NCBI RefSeq assembly: GCF_021462825.1
Contig: NZ_JAKEEB010000002.1
Span: forward strand, 310,001-374,000
Reading direction: 5' to 3'
Length of the DNA: 64,000 nt
Source of the DNA: Streptomyces glomeratus
Lineage (GTDB): Bacteria > Actinomycetota > Actinomycetes > Streptomycetales > Streptomycetaceae
In this document: one piece after another, positions 24,580-34,200 of the stretch
Layout: each line of letters begins with the position of its first letter
Numbering within the stretch: the first letter of the stretch is position 1
Notes under the pieces: generated by a model
Seen by the model: the letters and a program-made list of their open reading frames with translations, nothing else
Told to the model about the DNA's origin: nothing
The model's database searches: none
Program-made: the position numbers and the translations under genes

Positions 24580-25050
24580 ATGGTTCACGCGACACCCGCG
24601 TCAGGGACTCCGCGCACGCCTGCCACCCCATCCGGCGGGCCGGTCATGCGGTACCGCCCGCCCGACCTCTTCGACCGGCGCACACACGCGGTGGGGAGGC
24701 TGGCGGTGCCCGTCGCCCTCGGGCTCCTCTACGGCTACTGGGCCGCCGCCATCCGCCGTGACGCCGGTCCCATCACCGGCTGGAACCTTCTGTTCGGCTT
24801 CGTGAGCGCGATCGTGTTCGCGGCGGTGTGCATGGGGCTGTTCACCGTGGCTCCCCGGCTGCGGCGCGAGATGCACGCGCTGCTGTGGGCGGTGTTCGCG
24901 GGCATCGCGTTCGGCTTCCTGTACAGCCAGACGGGCGAGACCGTGCTGCTCTCGACCGGCCTCGCACTCGCGGTCGCCGTGGCCGTGTTCGCGTTCAACT
25001 TCTACCGCTACTACACGCACGAGGACGCGGCGGGCCGCAGAATCGCCTGA
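24580..25050 (+). CDS. Hypothetical four-helix membrane protein
   Basis: 156 residues. A Thr/Pro-rich start is followed by four predicted helices (AVPVALGLLYGYWAAAI, LLFGFVSAIVFAAVCMGLF, LLWAVFAGIAFGFLY, LLSTGLALAVAVAVFAFNFY) and a short tail YRYYTHEDAAGRR. AGGAG lies 9 nt before the ATG; an internal start at MRYRPPDLF (24646) is also possible. Not recognised as a named family. Divergent from the NAD(P)-binding protein gene. Confidence 0.75.
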   Translation: MVHATPASGTPRTPATPSGGPVMRYRPPDLFDRRTHAVGRLAVPVALGLLYGYWAAAIRRDAGPITGWNLLFGFVSAIVFAAVCMGLFTVAPRLRREMHALLWAVFAGIAFGFLYSQTGETVLLSTGLALAVAVAVFAFNFYRYYTHEDAAGRRIA

Positions 25051-25090
25051 CCTCCGGCGAGCCGCGCCTCCGGCAGGCGCTGGTTGGCGC

Positions 25091-25166
25091 GGTTGACGGG
25101 AACTCGCGCGGTTGACGGCAGCTCGCACGGTGGTCGGCAGCTCGCGCGGTGGTCGGTGGCCCGCAC
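25091..25166. repeat. Four degenerate 19-bp tandem repeats
   Basis: Units at 25091, 25110, 25129 and 25148, consensus GGTKGWCGGCAGCTCGCRC, with a partial unit just before (25082-25090). Copies differ by 2-6 bases, so this is an old duplication. Confidence 0.85.
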
Positions 25167-25176
25167 GGCTGTCCGC

Positions 25177-25218
25177 GTTCGGCGTTCGGCGGTCGGCGTT
25201 CGGCGTTCGGCGTTCGGC
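25177..25218. repeat. Six 7-bp tandem repeats (GTTCGGC)
   Basis: Six consecutive heptamers, five identical (GTTCGGC) and the third GGTCGGC. Directly follows the 19-bp repeat block. Confidence 0.9.
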
Positions 25219-25567
25219 GCACGAGACCCCGGTGTGATGGCCCACGCTCGCTGGGCGCCGGGGCCTCGTGCGTCTCCCTCACTCACCCGCCACCCGGGCC
25301 GTCGATCCGATCCGGTCCCGGGCGCCGGTCGAGGAGCCCTGGAAACGGGAGAGGACACGGCGGGCCGACCCACAGACTTCTCCCCATCGAAGGCCGTCCG
25401 TTCCTCTCCCTCTCCACCAGGTAACACCCGTTCGGGCGAACGCTCCACCGGAGAGCGCCCGGCCCGGACGACGCCCCGCCCCCACCGCTCACCCATCGGC
25501 TTGTCATATCCACCCATTTGCAGGCATATCGCTCGCGCAGTGCGCGGAGGCACGGTTCGCTGGTGGC

Positions 25568-26467
25568 GTGTCCCAACGTGTCCGGAGCCTTCTCTCCGCC
25601 GTGCTGGTCGGGCTCGCGTGCCTGCTCGTACCGCTCGGCGCGCTCGCCATGTGGGCGAAGTACGGCATCCAGGACAGCGCCCGCTACGCCGCCACCACCG
25701 CCCCGCTCGCCTCCGACGCCCAGGTGCAGGACGCCATCGCCAGCGCCGTCACCGACGGCATCATGCGCGAAGTGCACGTCGGCCCGCCCCTGGAGGGATC
25801 CGTACAGGCCTTCGTCCACGAGGCGGTCCGCTCGTTCACCGCCACCGAGGCCTTCCGCAGCGCCTGGGACACCGCGAACCTCAGCGCCCACGACGCCGTG
25901 ATGCGCGCCCTGCGCGAGGACGACGACAGCCCCGTGATCCTCGACCTCGCCCCCGCCACCGAGCGCATGAAGCGGCAACTCGCCGATGACCACGTGCCGT
26001 TCGCGGGCCGCATCCCGGTGGCCCACACGGAGATCACCCTGCTGCAGTCCAAGGACCTGACGAAGCTCCGGAAGGGGTTCCACGTGCTCGAAGTCGCCGG
26101 TTTCTGGCTTCCAGTCGCCTCGGCCTGCTTCGCCCTGACCGGCATCCTCGTCTCCGTCTCGCGCCGCCGGGCCGTCCTCGCCACCGGCCTCGGCACCGCC
26201 CTGGGCGCCGCGCTGCTGGCCGTGGCTATCGCGGTGGGCCGCCGGATGACGCTGGCGGACCTCCCGCCGGGCGTCTCGCATCCGGCGGCCGGAGCGGTCT
26301 ACGACGCCCTCACCGAAACGCTTCGCCTGGTCTCCTGGGTGTTGATGGGCGTCGGCCTCGCGGTCGCCCTGGGCGCCTGGCTCACGGGCCTGTACGTGCG
26401 ACGTCGGCGAGCGTCCGCAGCGCCCGCGCCAGTTCCGGCAGAGGAGCCGACGCAAGTCCGAGCCTGA
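25568..26467 (+). CDS. Hypothetical membrane protein
   Basis: 299 residues. N-terminal signal-anchor helix (LLSAVLVGLACLLVPLGALAMWA), a ~150-residue outer domain (DSARYAATTAPLASDAQVQDAIASAVTDGI, then TEAFRSAWDTANLSAHDAVMRALR) and three helices toward the C-terminus (FWLPVASACFALTGILVSV, TALGAALLAVAIAVG, VLMGVGLAVALGAWLTGLYV). The pattern of an outer domain between N- and C-terminal helices is common in Streptomyces but unnamed. GTG start at 25568 has only a weak ribosome site. Its 3' end overlaps the convergent MocR gene by 86 bp. Confidence 0.8.
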   Translation: MSQRVRSLLSAVLVGLACLLVPLGALAMWAKYGIQDSARYAATTAPLASDAQVQDAIASAVTDGIMREVHVGPPLEGSVQAFVHEAVRSFTATEAFRSAWDTANLSAHDAVMRALREDDDSPVILDLAPATERMKRQLADDHVPFAGRIPVAHTEITLLQSKDLTKLRKGFHVLEVAGFWLPVASACFALTGILVSVSRRRAVLATGLGTALGAALLAVAIAVGRRMTLADLPPGVSHPAAGAVYDALTETLRLVSWVLMGVGLAVALGAWLTGLYVRRRRASAAPAPVPAEEPTQVRA

Positions 26468-27725
26468 CGCAGTGCGCGGCGGCGCCCTCCGCCCCCGGCC
26501 CACCGGCCGCGAAGACGGGCCCCGGTGTCACCGCGATGCCCCGCTCGGCCGCGGCCGCCGCGAACGCCTCCGCACGCCAGGGCCGGGGCAGCCGCCACCA
26601 GGCGAAGTACGCCCGGGGATCGGACCGTACGCCGAGGCCGCCGAGGTGCTCGGCGACCAGCCGCTGCCGCGCCGCCGCGTCCGCCCGCTTGGCCTCCACC
26701 AGCCGCGCCACGACGCCGTCCTCGATCCACCGGACCGCCGCCTCCAGCGCGAACCGCCCCGCCGTCCACCCGCCCGACCGCAGTGCTCCGGCCGCCTCCT
26801 CGCCGTGCCCCTCGGGCACCACGAGGAACCCGACGGTGAGCCCCGGAGCGACCCGCTTGGACAGTCCGTCCACGACGTAGGTGCGTTCCGGCGCGTATGC
26901 GGCGAGCGGCACACCGCCCTCCGCCCCGCACAGGAACGCCCAGATGCGGTCCTCGACGACCGGCAGTCGCAGCGCGTTCGCGGTGGCGGCCAGTCGGCGT
27001 CTGCGTTCCTGCCCCGTGGTCATCGATGTCGGATGATGCAGCGTCGGCTGCACATAGACCGCGGACAGGGGAGTGGAGCGGTGCGCGGCCGCCAGGGCGT
27101 CCGGGCGCAGGCCCTGCTCGTCCGTGGCGAGCGGCACCAGGACGATACCCAGACGCGCCGCGACCTCCTTGACCAGCGGATACGTCAGCCGCTCCACCCC
27201 GACGCGGCCCCCGGGCCGTACCAGGGCGGCGAGGGCTCCCGCGACGGCCTGACGTGCGTCGCCCGCGAACAGCAGCCGGTCCGGGGCCGGGTGCCAGCCG
27301 GCCGTGGCCAGGAGCCCCGCGGCGGCCTGGCGGGCGGCGGGCGTGCCCGCGGCCGGGGCCGTGCGGGTCGCCTCCGTGAGGACGTCGGGCCGCAGCAGCG
27401 GCGCGATCCCGGCCGCCAGCAGCTCCGACTGACCCGGCGCGGGCGGGTGGTCGACGTCCGGGCCGACGGGCGCCCGCGTCACCGGTTCGGCGAGCGCCCG
27501 GCCCGGCGGCAACGGGGAGGCCCGTACGAAGGTTCCCCGCCCGACCTCGCCCACCACGAGCCCACGCCGCGCGAGTTCGCCGTACACCCGCCCCGCCGTG
27601 GACGCCGCGATGCCGCGGCGCCGTGCGAACAGCCGTTGCGGCGGCAGCCGTTGGCCCTGCTTCAGCCGGCCCGCGGTGATGTCCGCGGCGATCCGGTCGG
27701 CGATGCTCCGGTAGTCCTCCACCAT
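26382..27725 (-). CDS. MocR-type regulator (GntR-HTH fused to aminotransferase-like domain)
   Basis: 447 residues. Winged helix of the GntR family at 1-70 (IADRIAADITAGRLKQGQRLPPQRLFARRRGIAASTAGRVYGELARRGLV). Class I aminotransferase fold from about 95: PLP-lysine in VDGLSKRVAPGL, VEDRIW, and the C-terminal arginine region AYFAWWRLP. MocR proteins bind PLP and control vitamin B6, GABA or related genes. Overlaps the convergent membrane protein gene at the 3' end. The promoter has a TTGC-N7-GCAA repeat. The target gene is not obvious here. Confidence 0.93.
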   Translation of the reverse strand: MVEDYRSIADRIAADITAGRLKQGQRLPPQRLFARRRGIAASTAGRVYGELARRGLVVGEVGRGTFVRASPLPPGRALAEPVTRAPVGPDVDHPPAPGQSELLAAGIAPLLRPDVLTEATRTAPAAGTPAARQAAAGLLATAGWHPAPDRLLFAGDARQAVAGALAALVRPGGRVGVERLTYPLVKEVAARLGIVLVPLATDEQGLRPDALAAAHRSTPLSAVYVQPTLHHPTSMTTGQERRRRLAATANALRLPVVEDRIWAFLCGAEGGVPLAAYAPERTYVVDGLSKRVAPGLTVGFLVVPEGHGEEAAGALRSGGWTAGRFALEAAVRWIEDGVVARLVEAKRADAAARQRLVAEHLGGLGVRSDPRAYFAWWRLPRPWRAEAFAAAAAERGIAVTPGPVFAAGGPGAEGAAAHCVRLGLASAPLPELARALRTLADVARTGP

Positions 27726-27736
27726 CCCCCCTGCGA

Positions 27737-27751
27737 TTGCACTGAGGGCAA
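27737..27751. promoter_or_regulatory. Candidate MocR operator
   Basis: TTGCACTGAGGGCAA: 4-bp arms TTGC/GCAA around 7 bp, 11 bp upstream of the MocR ATG. Another TTGC lies 18 bp further upstream. MocR-type regulators often use short spaced repeats near their own start. Confidence 0.3.
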
Positions 27752-27756
27752 TGACC

Positions 27757-27951
27757 TTATTGCGCCGTGTAGTTGACGGCCCAGGGCCCCCTGACCACCC
27801 GCTCCCCGCCTGCGACGACCGGGGCCCCGACGGCGGCTGCGGCCCGCTGCCACCCGTCCCGGTCCACGGTCCCCCGGCTGCACGAGGCGGGCCCCGTGGC
27901 GCACCGGGTTCCCCGTACCCGGCGGGTCATCGCGAAAAGGGACGCCGCCAC
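27757..27951 (-). CDS. Doubtful small ORF upstream of MocR
   Basis: 64 residues from a GTG at 27951, ending VNYTAQ. Third codon positions are about 90% G/C, as in real genes here, and it would lie 31 bp upstream of MocR on the same strand. There is no clear ribosome site or recognisable domain, and the opposite strand is also open. Confidence 0.3.
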   Translation of the reverse strand: MAASLFAMTRRVRGTRCATGPASCSRGTVDRDGWQRAAAAVGAPVVAGGERVVRGPWAVNYTAQ

Positions 27952-28037
27952 CCGTTCGGCCTAGACCACCCTGCGCACCCCCGCCGCCGGGGCGAACCTG
28001 CGGGTGAAGCCCCGAGGTCCCGAGGAGGCGACCCCCC

Positions 28038-28478
28038 ATGGTCCAGCACGCACGCGGCACCACCACCCCACACCCGAAGCACACGGCCTGGGCCACCGGC
28101 GGCACGGCGTTCGCCGGTGTCCTGATGCTGGTCAGCGGCATCCTGGGCGTGCTGAACGGCATCGCGGGCATCGCCACGAACGACGTCTACGCCCGTGTCG
28201 GCAACTATGTGTACGGGTTCAGCCTCACCGCCTGGGGCTGGATCCACGTGGTCATCGGTGCTCTCGTCGCGGTCACGGGCTGGGGTGTGCTCCAGGGCAG
28301 GGACTGGGCGCGCGCGGTCGGCGTGGGCCTGGCGGCCCTGTACATGGTCGAGTACTTCATGTTCCTGCCGTACGCCCCGGTCTGGTCGTTCATCGCCATC
28401 GCGATCGGGGCCTTCGTGATCTGGTCCCTGGTCACGGCGAGCCGCACGGAACAGACTCCGGGGCCCTCCCGGAGGTAA
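28038..28478 (+). CDS. DUF7144 family membrane protein
   Basis: 146 residues with four helices: FAGVLMLVSGILGVLNGIAGIA, AWGWIHVVIGALVAVTGWGVL, ARAVGVGLAALYMVEYFMFLP and FIAIAIGAFVIWSLV. The GWGVLQGRDWAR loop is characteristic of this common actinobacterial family. GAGGAGG stands just before the ATG. No function is established. Flanked by the MocR gene (divergent) and the EEP-fold protein (same strand, 143 bp on). Confidence 0.88.
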   Translation: MVQHARGTTTPHPKHTAWATGGTAFAGVLMLVSGILGVLNGIAGIATNDVYARVGNYVYGFSLTAWGWIHVVIGALVAVTGWGVLQGRDWARAVGVGLAALYMVEYFMFLPYAPVWSFIAIAIGAFVIWSLVTASRTEQTPGPSRR

Positions 28479-28621
28479 CCGCGAGACCCTGTGACGGCTG
28501 CTCCGGCTCCACCCGTCCCGCACGGGCGCCGAGCGGGTAATCCGGCGGATTCCTCCCCCTCGCCCCCGCCCTTGCGGGAGGATTCCGGCATCCAGCCCAT
28601 CGAGGGGAAGGCGGCCGGTCC

Positions 28622-29629
28622 GTGGAGACTGCGACCGTGGAGTCGACCGGGCCGGACCGCACCGGGCGCCGGCCCCGCAGGCGGGCCGCCGGCACCTGGT
28701 GTGCCGGGGTGCTGCTCGCCGGGGTCAGTGTCGTCGTCGGCTGCCGTGCCGCGGACACCGACGCCGTCACTCCGGTGCCCCAACTGCTCGCCTTCCTGCC
28801 CTGGCTGCTCGCCCCCGCCGCGCTCGCCCTCCTCCTAGCCCTGCTCGTCCGCTGGCGCACCGGACTGGTCTGGGGCGTTGCCGTACTCGCCGCCCTCGCC
28901 TGGCTCACGGAGCCCTACGGCGGCGGCGGACAGCCCACCGGCGCCGCGCTCGCCGGGTTCCGGGTGCTCACCTCCAATGTGGAGTTCGGGCGCGGCACCG
29001 CCTCCCTGGTGCCGGCCATCCGACGGGAGCATCCCGACGTGGTGTTCGTGGAGGAGTGCGAGTACCGCTGCTCCGCCCTCCTGGAGCGCGCCTTCGGCGG
29101 CACGGACGGCCGCTATCCCTACCGCCGGGCCGTCGACGGCGCCGGCTCCGACGGATCGGTCATCCTCAGCCGGTTCCCGCTGACGGTCGCCCCCGGCGTG
29201 CCCGGCACCATGGGGATGCCCGGCGCGGTCGCCGACGTCCACGGCCACCGCGTGCGCCTCCAACTCGCCCACCCCATGCCCCCGCTGCCCGGGCAGCTCT
29301 CCGTCTGGCGCCGCGAACTGGGCGAGTTGCGTGCCTATGCGGCGGACGGCGGCGACGCCCCCACGATCCTCGCGGGGGACTTCAACGCCTCCCAGGACCA
29401 CGCCGCCTTCCGCCGCATCCTCGCCACCGGCCTGCGCGACGGCGCCCGCCTCGCCGACGAGGCCCGTACGCCTTCCTGGCCCGCGCGGACCGCACCGCTG
29501 GTCGGCGCCCAGATCGACCACGTCCTGCTCTCCCGGGACTTCTCCGCGCGCTCCGCGCACTTTCTCGCCCTCGCGGACACCGACCACCGGGCCCTGGTCC
29601 TCGACGTCACCCTCCACCGGCACACCTAG
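28622..29629 (+). CDS. Membrane-anchored endonuclease/exonuclease/phosphatase family protein
   Basis: 335 residues. Three N-terminal helices (WCAGVLLAGVSVVVGC, LLAFLPWLLAPAALALLLALLV, LVWGVAVLAALAWL), then an EEP-fold domain from about 115: LTSNVEFG (metal-binding Asn), EECEYRC, GDFNASQDH, and the C-terminal IDHVLLSRDF and TDHRALVLDV with the catalytic histidine. Members hydrolyse phosphodiesters, for example phospholipid or phosphoinositide headgroups, on the outer face. GTG start with GGGGAAGG about 12 nt upstream. Substrate unknown. Confidence 0.9.
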   Translation: METATVESTGPDRTGRRPRRRAAGTWCAGVLLAGVSVVVGCRAADTDAVTPVPQLLAFLPWLLAPAALALLLALLVRWRTGLVWGVAVLAALAWLTEPYGGGGQPTGAALAGFRVLTSNVEFGRGTASLVPAIRREHPDVVFVEECEYRCSALLERAFGGTDGRYPYRRAVDGAGSDGSVILSRFPLTVAPGVPGTMGMPGAVADVHGHRVRLQLAHPMPPLPGQLSVWRRELGELRAYAADGGDAPTILAGDFNASQDHAAFRRILATGLRDGARLADEARTPSWPARTAPLVGAQIDHVLLSRDFSARSAHFLALADTDHRALVLDVTLHRHT

Positions 29630-30020
29630 GAACCGGGGCCGCCCCGGGCCCCGTGGGCGCCCCTCCCCGCGCCGCACACCACCCCCACCCCGGCCACTTT
29701 ACCCTTCCTATACTCTCCCTATAGCATCCCTTGATGCCGGCGTAAGGCCAGGCGTATGGACGCGCGAGAGCGGGGCAGACGGGTGAACTGGTCGGTGAAC
29801 CGGGCCCGGGTGTACGGCGTTTGGGGCGCAAGGAGGGATACCGGAGGAGATCATGGTTCCGGGGGCCGGGCGCCGGGCGGGTAACGGCGAGATCGCGGTA
29901 TTGACAACGGTGGATCCGATGGCCGGACCCTGCCCAAGATCGGCGTCTTCGGCGGCTAACCTTACGTGTCCGTCCTGGCCAGGGATTGACGGGCATCAAC
30001 TCACGCGAAGGGTTGCGCAC
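29630..30020. other. Gene-free gap upstream of the VWA protein
   Basis: 391 bp. Includes an A/T-rich patch with TATACT near 29709 and a small GCATC/GATGC hairpin (about 29725-29738), then a promoter candidate at 29957. No plausible gene on either strand. Confidence 0.5.
29957..29962 (+). promoter_or_regulatory. Possible -10 element TAACCT
   Basis: TAACCT matches TANNNT, about 58 nt upstream of the VWA start. TTGACA at 29901-29906 is too far to be its -35. Confidence 0.3.
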
Positions 30021-31811
30021 ATGGGCATTCTCACTCTCCTGCGGAATGCGTTCGGCCGCTCACGCAAGGGTCGCACCGCCGAGGGGGAGCCCTCGCGGGA
30101 GACGGCGGCGGCCTCGGAAACCGCGGCGGTCGCCACGGACACCGCCGAGCCGCCGGCGTCGGCGGAGGTCCCCGCTCAGCAGTCGGGCCGGGACGACGAT
30201 CACGATCTGGTGTCGGCGGCGTTCGACAACGTGACGGTACCGAGGCAGGCGAGCCCGAAGGAGGAAGCCGCCCCCACGGCCGAGCAGAAGCCGGAACGGT
30301 CGGCTGCGGAGGACAAGCCCGAGCCGGTCGCGGAGGACAAGCCCCAGCCGGAGGTCGCAGCCCAGCCGGAACCGGTCGCGGAGGGGAAGCCCGAGCCGGA
30401 GACCGCAACCGAAGCCGAGCCGACGGCCGACAAGGAGCCCGAGCCCGAGGCTACGGCCGAGCCCCAGCCGGTCGCGGAGGAGAAGCCCCAGCCGCAGACC
30501 GCAACCGAAGCCGAGCCGACGGCCGACAAGGAGCCCGAGCCCGAGGCTACGGCCGAGCCCCAGCCGGAGCACGCGCCGGAGGCCGAGCCGGCGGCAGAGG
30601 CCGAGCCGGCGGAGGAGGAGAAGCCCGAGGGTGCGAAGCCCGAAGGCGAGGCTGTCACCGAGGTGACCACCGAGACCGCGGAGCCGGAGGCTGCCGCGGA
30701 GCCGGAAGCTACCCATGAGCCGGAAGCTGCCGCGGAGCCCCAGCCGGCCGCGGAAGTGGAACCGGAGGCCGCCCCGGAACCGGAGGCCGCCCCGCAGCCG
30801 AAGGCCGCGGACCCCGAGGCCGAGACCGAGGCGCCCGCCGAGGTCACGTCGGAGGCGGAGCCGACGGCCACGGACCCCGCGCCCGCGAAGGAATCCGAGC
30901 CCAGGCCGGAAGCGGTCGCCGAGACCACCCCCGAGCCCGTCGCCGAGACGGTCCCCGAGCCGAGCCCCGAGCCCGTCGCCGAGACGGTCCCCGAGCCCGT
31001 CGCCGAGACCACCCCCGAGCCGAGCCCGGAGCCCGAGGCCGCCGAGGAGCCGGAGGCGGCGACCACCGCCCCCGCCCCCGAGCCGGTCGCCGCCGCCGAC
31101 GACGCGGCCGAGGCCCCGGCGGACACCGACGGCGCAGCCGATGCGAAGCCCGCTCTGAGCCTCGCTCGCGTGAAGTCCCGCGCCCCCGGTCTCGTCACCG
31201 CCTACAAGGCCGCCGCCACCGTCCTCGACACGCACGGCCTCACCGGCACCCGGGCCAAGGTCTACCTCGTGCTGGACCGTTCCGCCTCCATGCGCCCGTA
31301 CTACAAGGACGGCTCCGCGCAGGCGCTCGGCGAGCAGGCCCTCGCCCTCGCCGCCCACCTCGACCCCGAGGCCACGGTGCACGTGGTCTTCTTCTCCACC
31401 GAGCTGGACGGCACCGGAGAGCTGACCCTCGCGGAGTACGAGAACAAGGTCGACGACCTCCACGCGGGCCTCGGCCGCATGGGCCGTACGAGCTACCACG
31501 CGGCGGTGGAGGCCGTCACGGGCCACCACGACAAGTCAGCGGACCCCGCCCTCCCCGCCCTGGTGATCTTCCAGACGGACGGCGCCCCGGACGCGAAGAC
31601 CCCCGCCACCCAGTCCCTCACGGACGCCGCGAAGAGCCACCCCGCCGTCTTCTTCTCCTTCATCGCGTTCGGCGACCCGGAGAACAAGGCCTTCGACTAC
31701 CTCCGCAAGCTCAAGACGGACAACACGGCCCATTTCCTGGCCGGCGAGACCCCGCGCGAACTCACGGACACGGAGGTCTACGAGGGCGTACTGGCGAACT
31801 GGCGCCCGTAA
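30021..31811 (+). CDS. VWA domain protein with acidic Pro-Glu repeat region (TerF/TerY-like)
   Basis: 596 residues. N-terminal conserved motif MGILTLLRNAFGRSRKG, then a ~300-residue low-complexity region rich in Glu, Pro and Ala (about 85-375) containing PEPVAE and ADKEPEPEA repeats, then a von Willebrand A domain from about 400. The MIDAS is intact: DRSASM, the Thr in MGRTSYH and the Asp in QTDGAPD. The end (DYLRKLKTDNTAHFLAGETPRELTD) matches tellurium-resistance-associated VWA proteins. Cytoplasmic, probably a stress-response or scaffold protein. A 71-bp perfect repeat lies inside the acidic region. GAAGGG precedes the ATG. Confidence 0.9.
   Translation: MGILTLLRNAFGRSRKGRTAEGEPSRETAAASETAAVATDTAEPPASAEVPAQQSGRDDDHDLVSAAFDNVTVPRQASPKEEAAPTAEQKPERSAAEDKPEPVAEDKPQPEVAAQPEPVAEGKPEPETATEAEPTADKEPEPEATAEPQPVAEEKPQPQTATEAEPTADKEPEPEATAEPQPEHAPEAEPAAEAEPAEEEKPEGAKPEGEAVTEVTTETAEPEAAAEPEATHEPEAAAEPQPAAEVEPEAAPEPEAAPQPKAADPEAETEAPAEVTSEAEPTATDPAPAKESEPRPEAVAETTPEPVAETVPEPSPEPVAETVPEPVAETTPEPSPEPEAAEEPEAATTAPAPEPVAAADDAAEAPADTDGAADAKPALSLARVKSRAPGLVTAYKAAATVLDTHGLTGTRAKVYLVLDRSASMRPYYKDGSAQALGEQALALAAHLDPEATVHVVFFSTELDGTGELTLAEYENKVDDLHAGLGRMGRTSYHAAVEAVTGHHDKSADPALPALVIFQTDGAPDAKTPATQSLTDAAKSHPAVFFSFIAFGDPENKAFDYLRKLKTDNTAHFLAGETPRELTDTEVYEGVLANWRP
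30401..30567 (+). repeat. 71-bp perfect direct repeat in the acidic VWA linker
   Basis: Copies at 30401-30471 and 30497-30567 are identical over 71 bp and are 96 bp (32 codons) apart, in frame. Each encodes TATEAEPTADKEPEPEATAE plus PQP. Identity at silent positions shows a recent duplication or gene conversion. Confidence 0.95.
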
Positions 31812-31851
31812 GAGTCCGGCATCCCTGCCGCACGGCAACCGCGGCAACCGA

Positions 31852-31893
31852 CGCCGCCCGCTTCTCACCCCGCAAAACGAGAAGCGGGCGGCG
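31852..31893 (+). terminator. Terminator after the VWA gene
   Basis: Perfect 15-bp stem CGCCGCCCGCTTCTC / GAGAAGCGGGCGGCG with a 12-nt loop, 40 nt after the stop. Confidence 0.85.
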
Positions 31894-31991
31894 TACCCAT
31901 GTCGGCTACGATTTCAAGGTTCGTAGACGATGACAGACGGTCCGGAAACCGACGATCATCACCCCACGTAGCGACTTGGGAGCAGCCCGCG

Positions 31992-33707
<1,716 letters not shown>

Positions 33708-33741
33708 CTCGACGCAAGGAGCACCGCCCGCACACGGCACA

Positions 33742-33770
33742 GGCCCGGGAAGCGTCCGGCTTCCCGGGCC
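33742..33770. terminator. Bidirectional terminator between metG and a convergent small gene
   Basis: Perfect 12-bp stem GGCCCGGGAAGC / GCTTCCCGGGCC with a 5-nt loop. Confidence 0.85.
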
Positions 33771-33779
33771 CCGGCGCCG

Positions 33780-34034
33780 CTACAGGTCCTCGAGCCCTCC
33801 GACGGGCGCGACGGTCTCCCCGCTCCTCGGGCATGTCCAGACGGCCTCGTCCCGTACCACCGTCGCGGTCAGCGGATGCGCGTCCGGGTGCGCCGGGCAG
33901 TGCGGCCAGACCGCCGGGACGCCCTCGGTGCACAGAGCCCCCACCTCCCAGTCCTGCACCTGGTCCGCGAGGTAGGCCGGACGCTCCGCCGGGGTGTCAC
34001 CGGGACCTCCGCTCACCCCCTCGGCGTCGATCAC
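33780..34034 (-). CDS. Hypothetical small protein
   Basis: 84 residues, VIDAEGVSGG to GGLEDL. Contains ALCTEGVPAVWPHCPAHPDAH and VWTCPRSGETV; the cysteines and histidines (CTEG, PHCPAH, TCPRSG) could form a small metal site. GTG start with GAAG 7 nt upstream; the frame is closed by a stop 12 codons further upstream. Sits between metG and aspS; family not recognised. Confidence 0.6.
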   Translation of the reverse strand: MIDAEGVSGGPGDTPAERPAYLADQVQDWEVGALCTEGVPAVWPHCPAHPDAHPLTATVVRDEAVWTCPRSGETVAPVGGLEDL

Positions 34035-34200
34035 CTCCGGCTTCAGGACCAGGGGGACGCCGGTCGTGCGTCACCGGCCTGCGGCGCGTCGGATTGCCGT
34101 GAAGCCCGGGTCCCGCGGCAGACGCGAAAGTGGCCCGGAACCGATCACCGGTCCCGAGCCACCGTACCCGCGGCGCTCACCGCACCGCGCGGCCCCGCTC

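Larger units (their letters stand above)
25051..25567. other. Gene-free gap rich in short tandem repeats
   Basis: 517 bp with no credible gene. It holds two adjacent tandem repeat blocks (25091-25166 and 25177-25218, listed separately). The remainder up to the next GTG at 25568 is likely promoter and leader; no clear -10/-35 pair was recognised. Confidence 0.6.

Noticed and set aside
25091..25218. Tandem repeats as a CRISPR array
   Set aside because: Units are contiguous, without unique spacers, and 7 or 19 bp long; no cas gene is near.
27773..27964. Plus-strand ORF opposite the doubtful small ORF upstream of MocR
   Set aside because: Lower third-position G/C than the minus frame and no ribosome site.
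29899..29930. TTGACA at 29901 as the -35 of a VWA promoter
   Set aside because: No acceptable -10 at 16-19 bp; the TAACCT downstream is too far.
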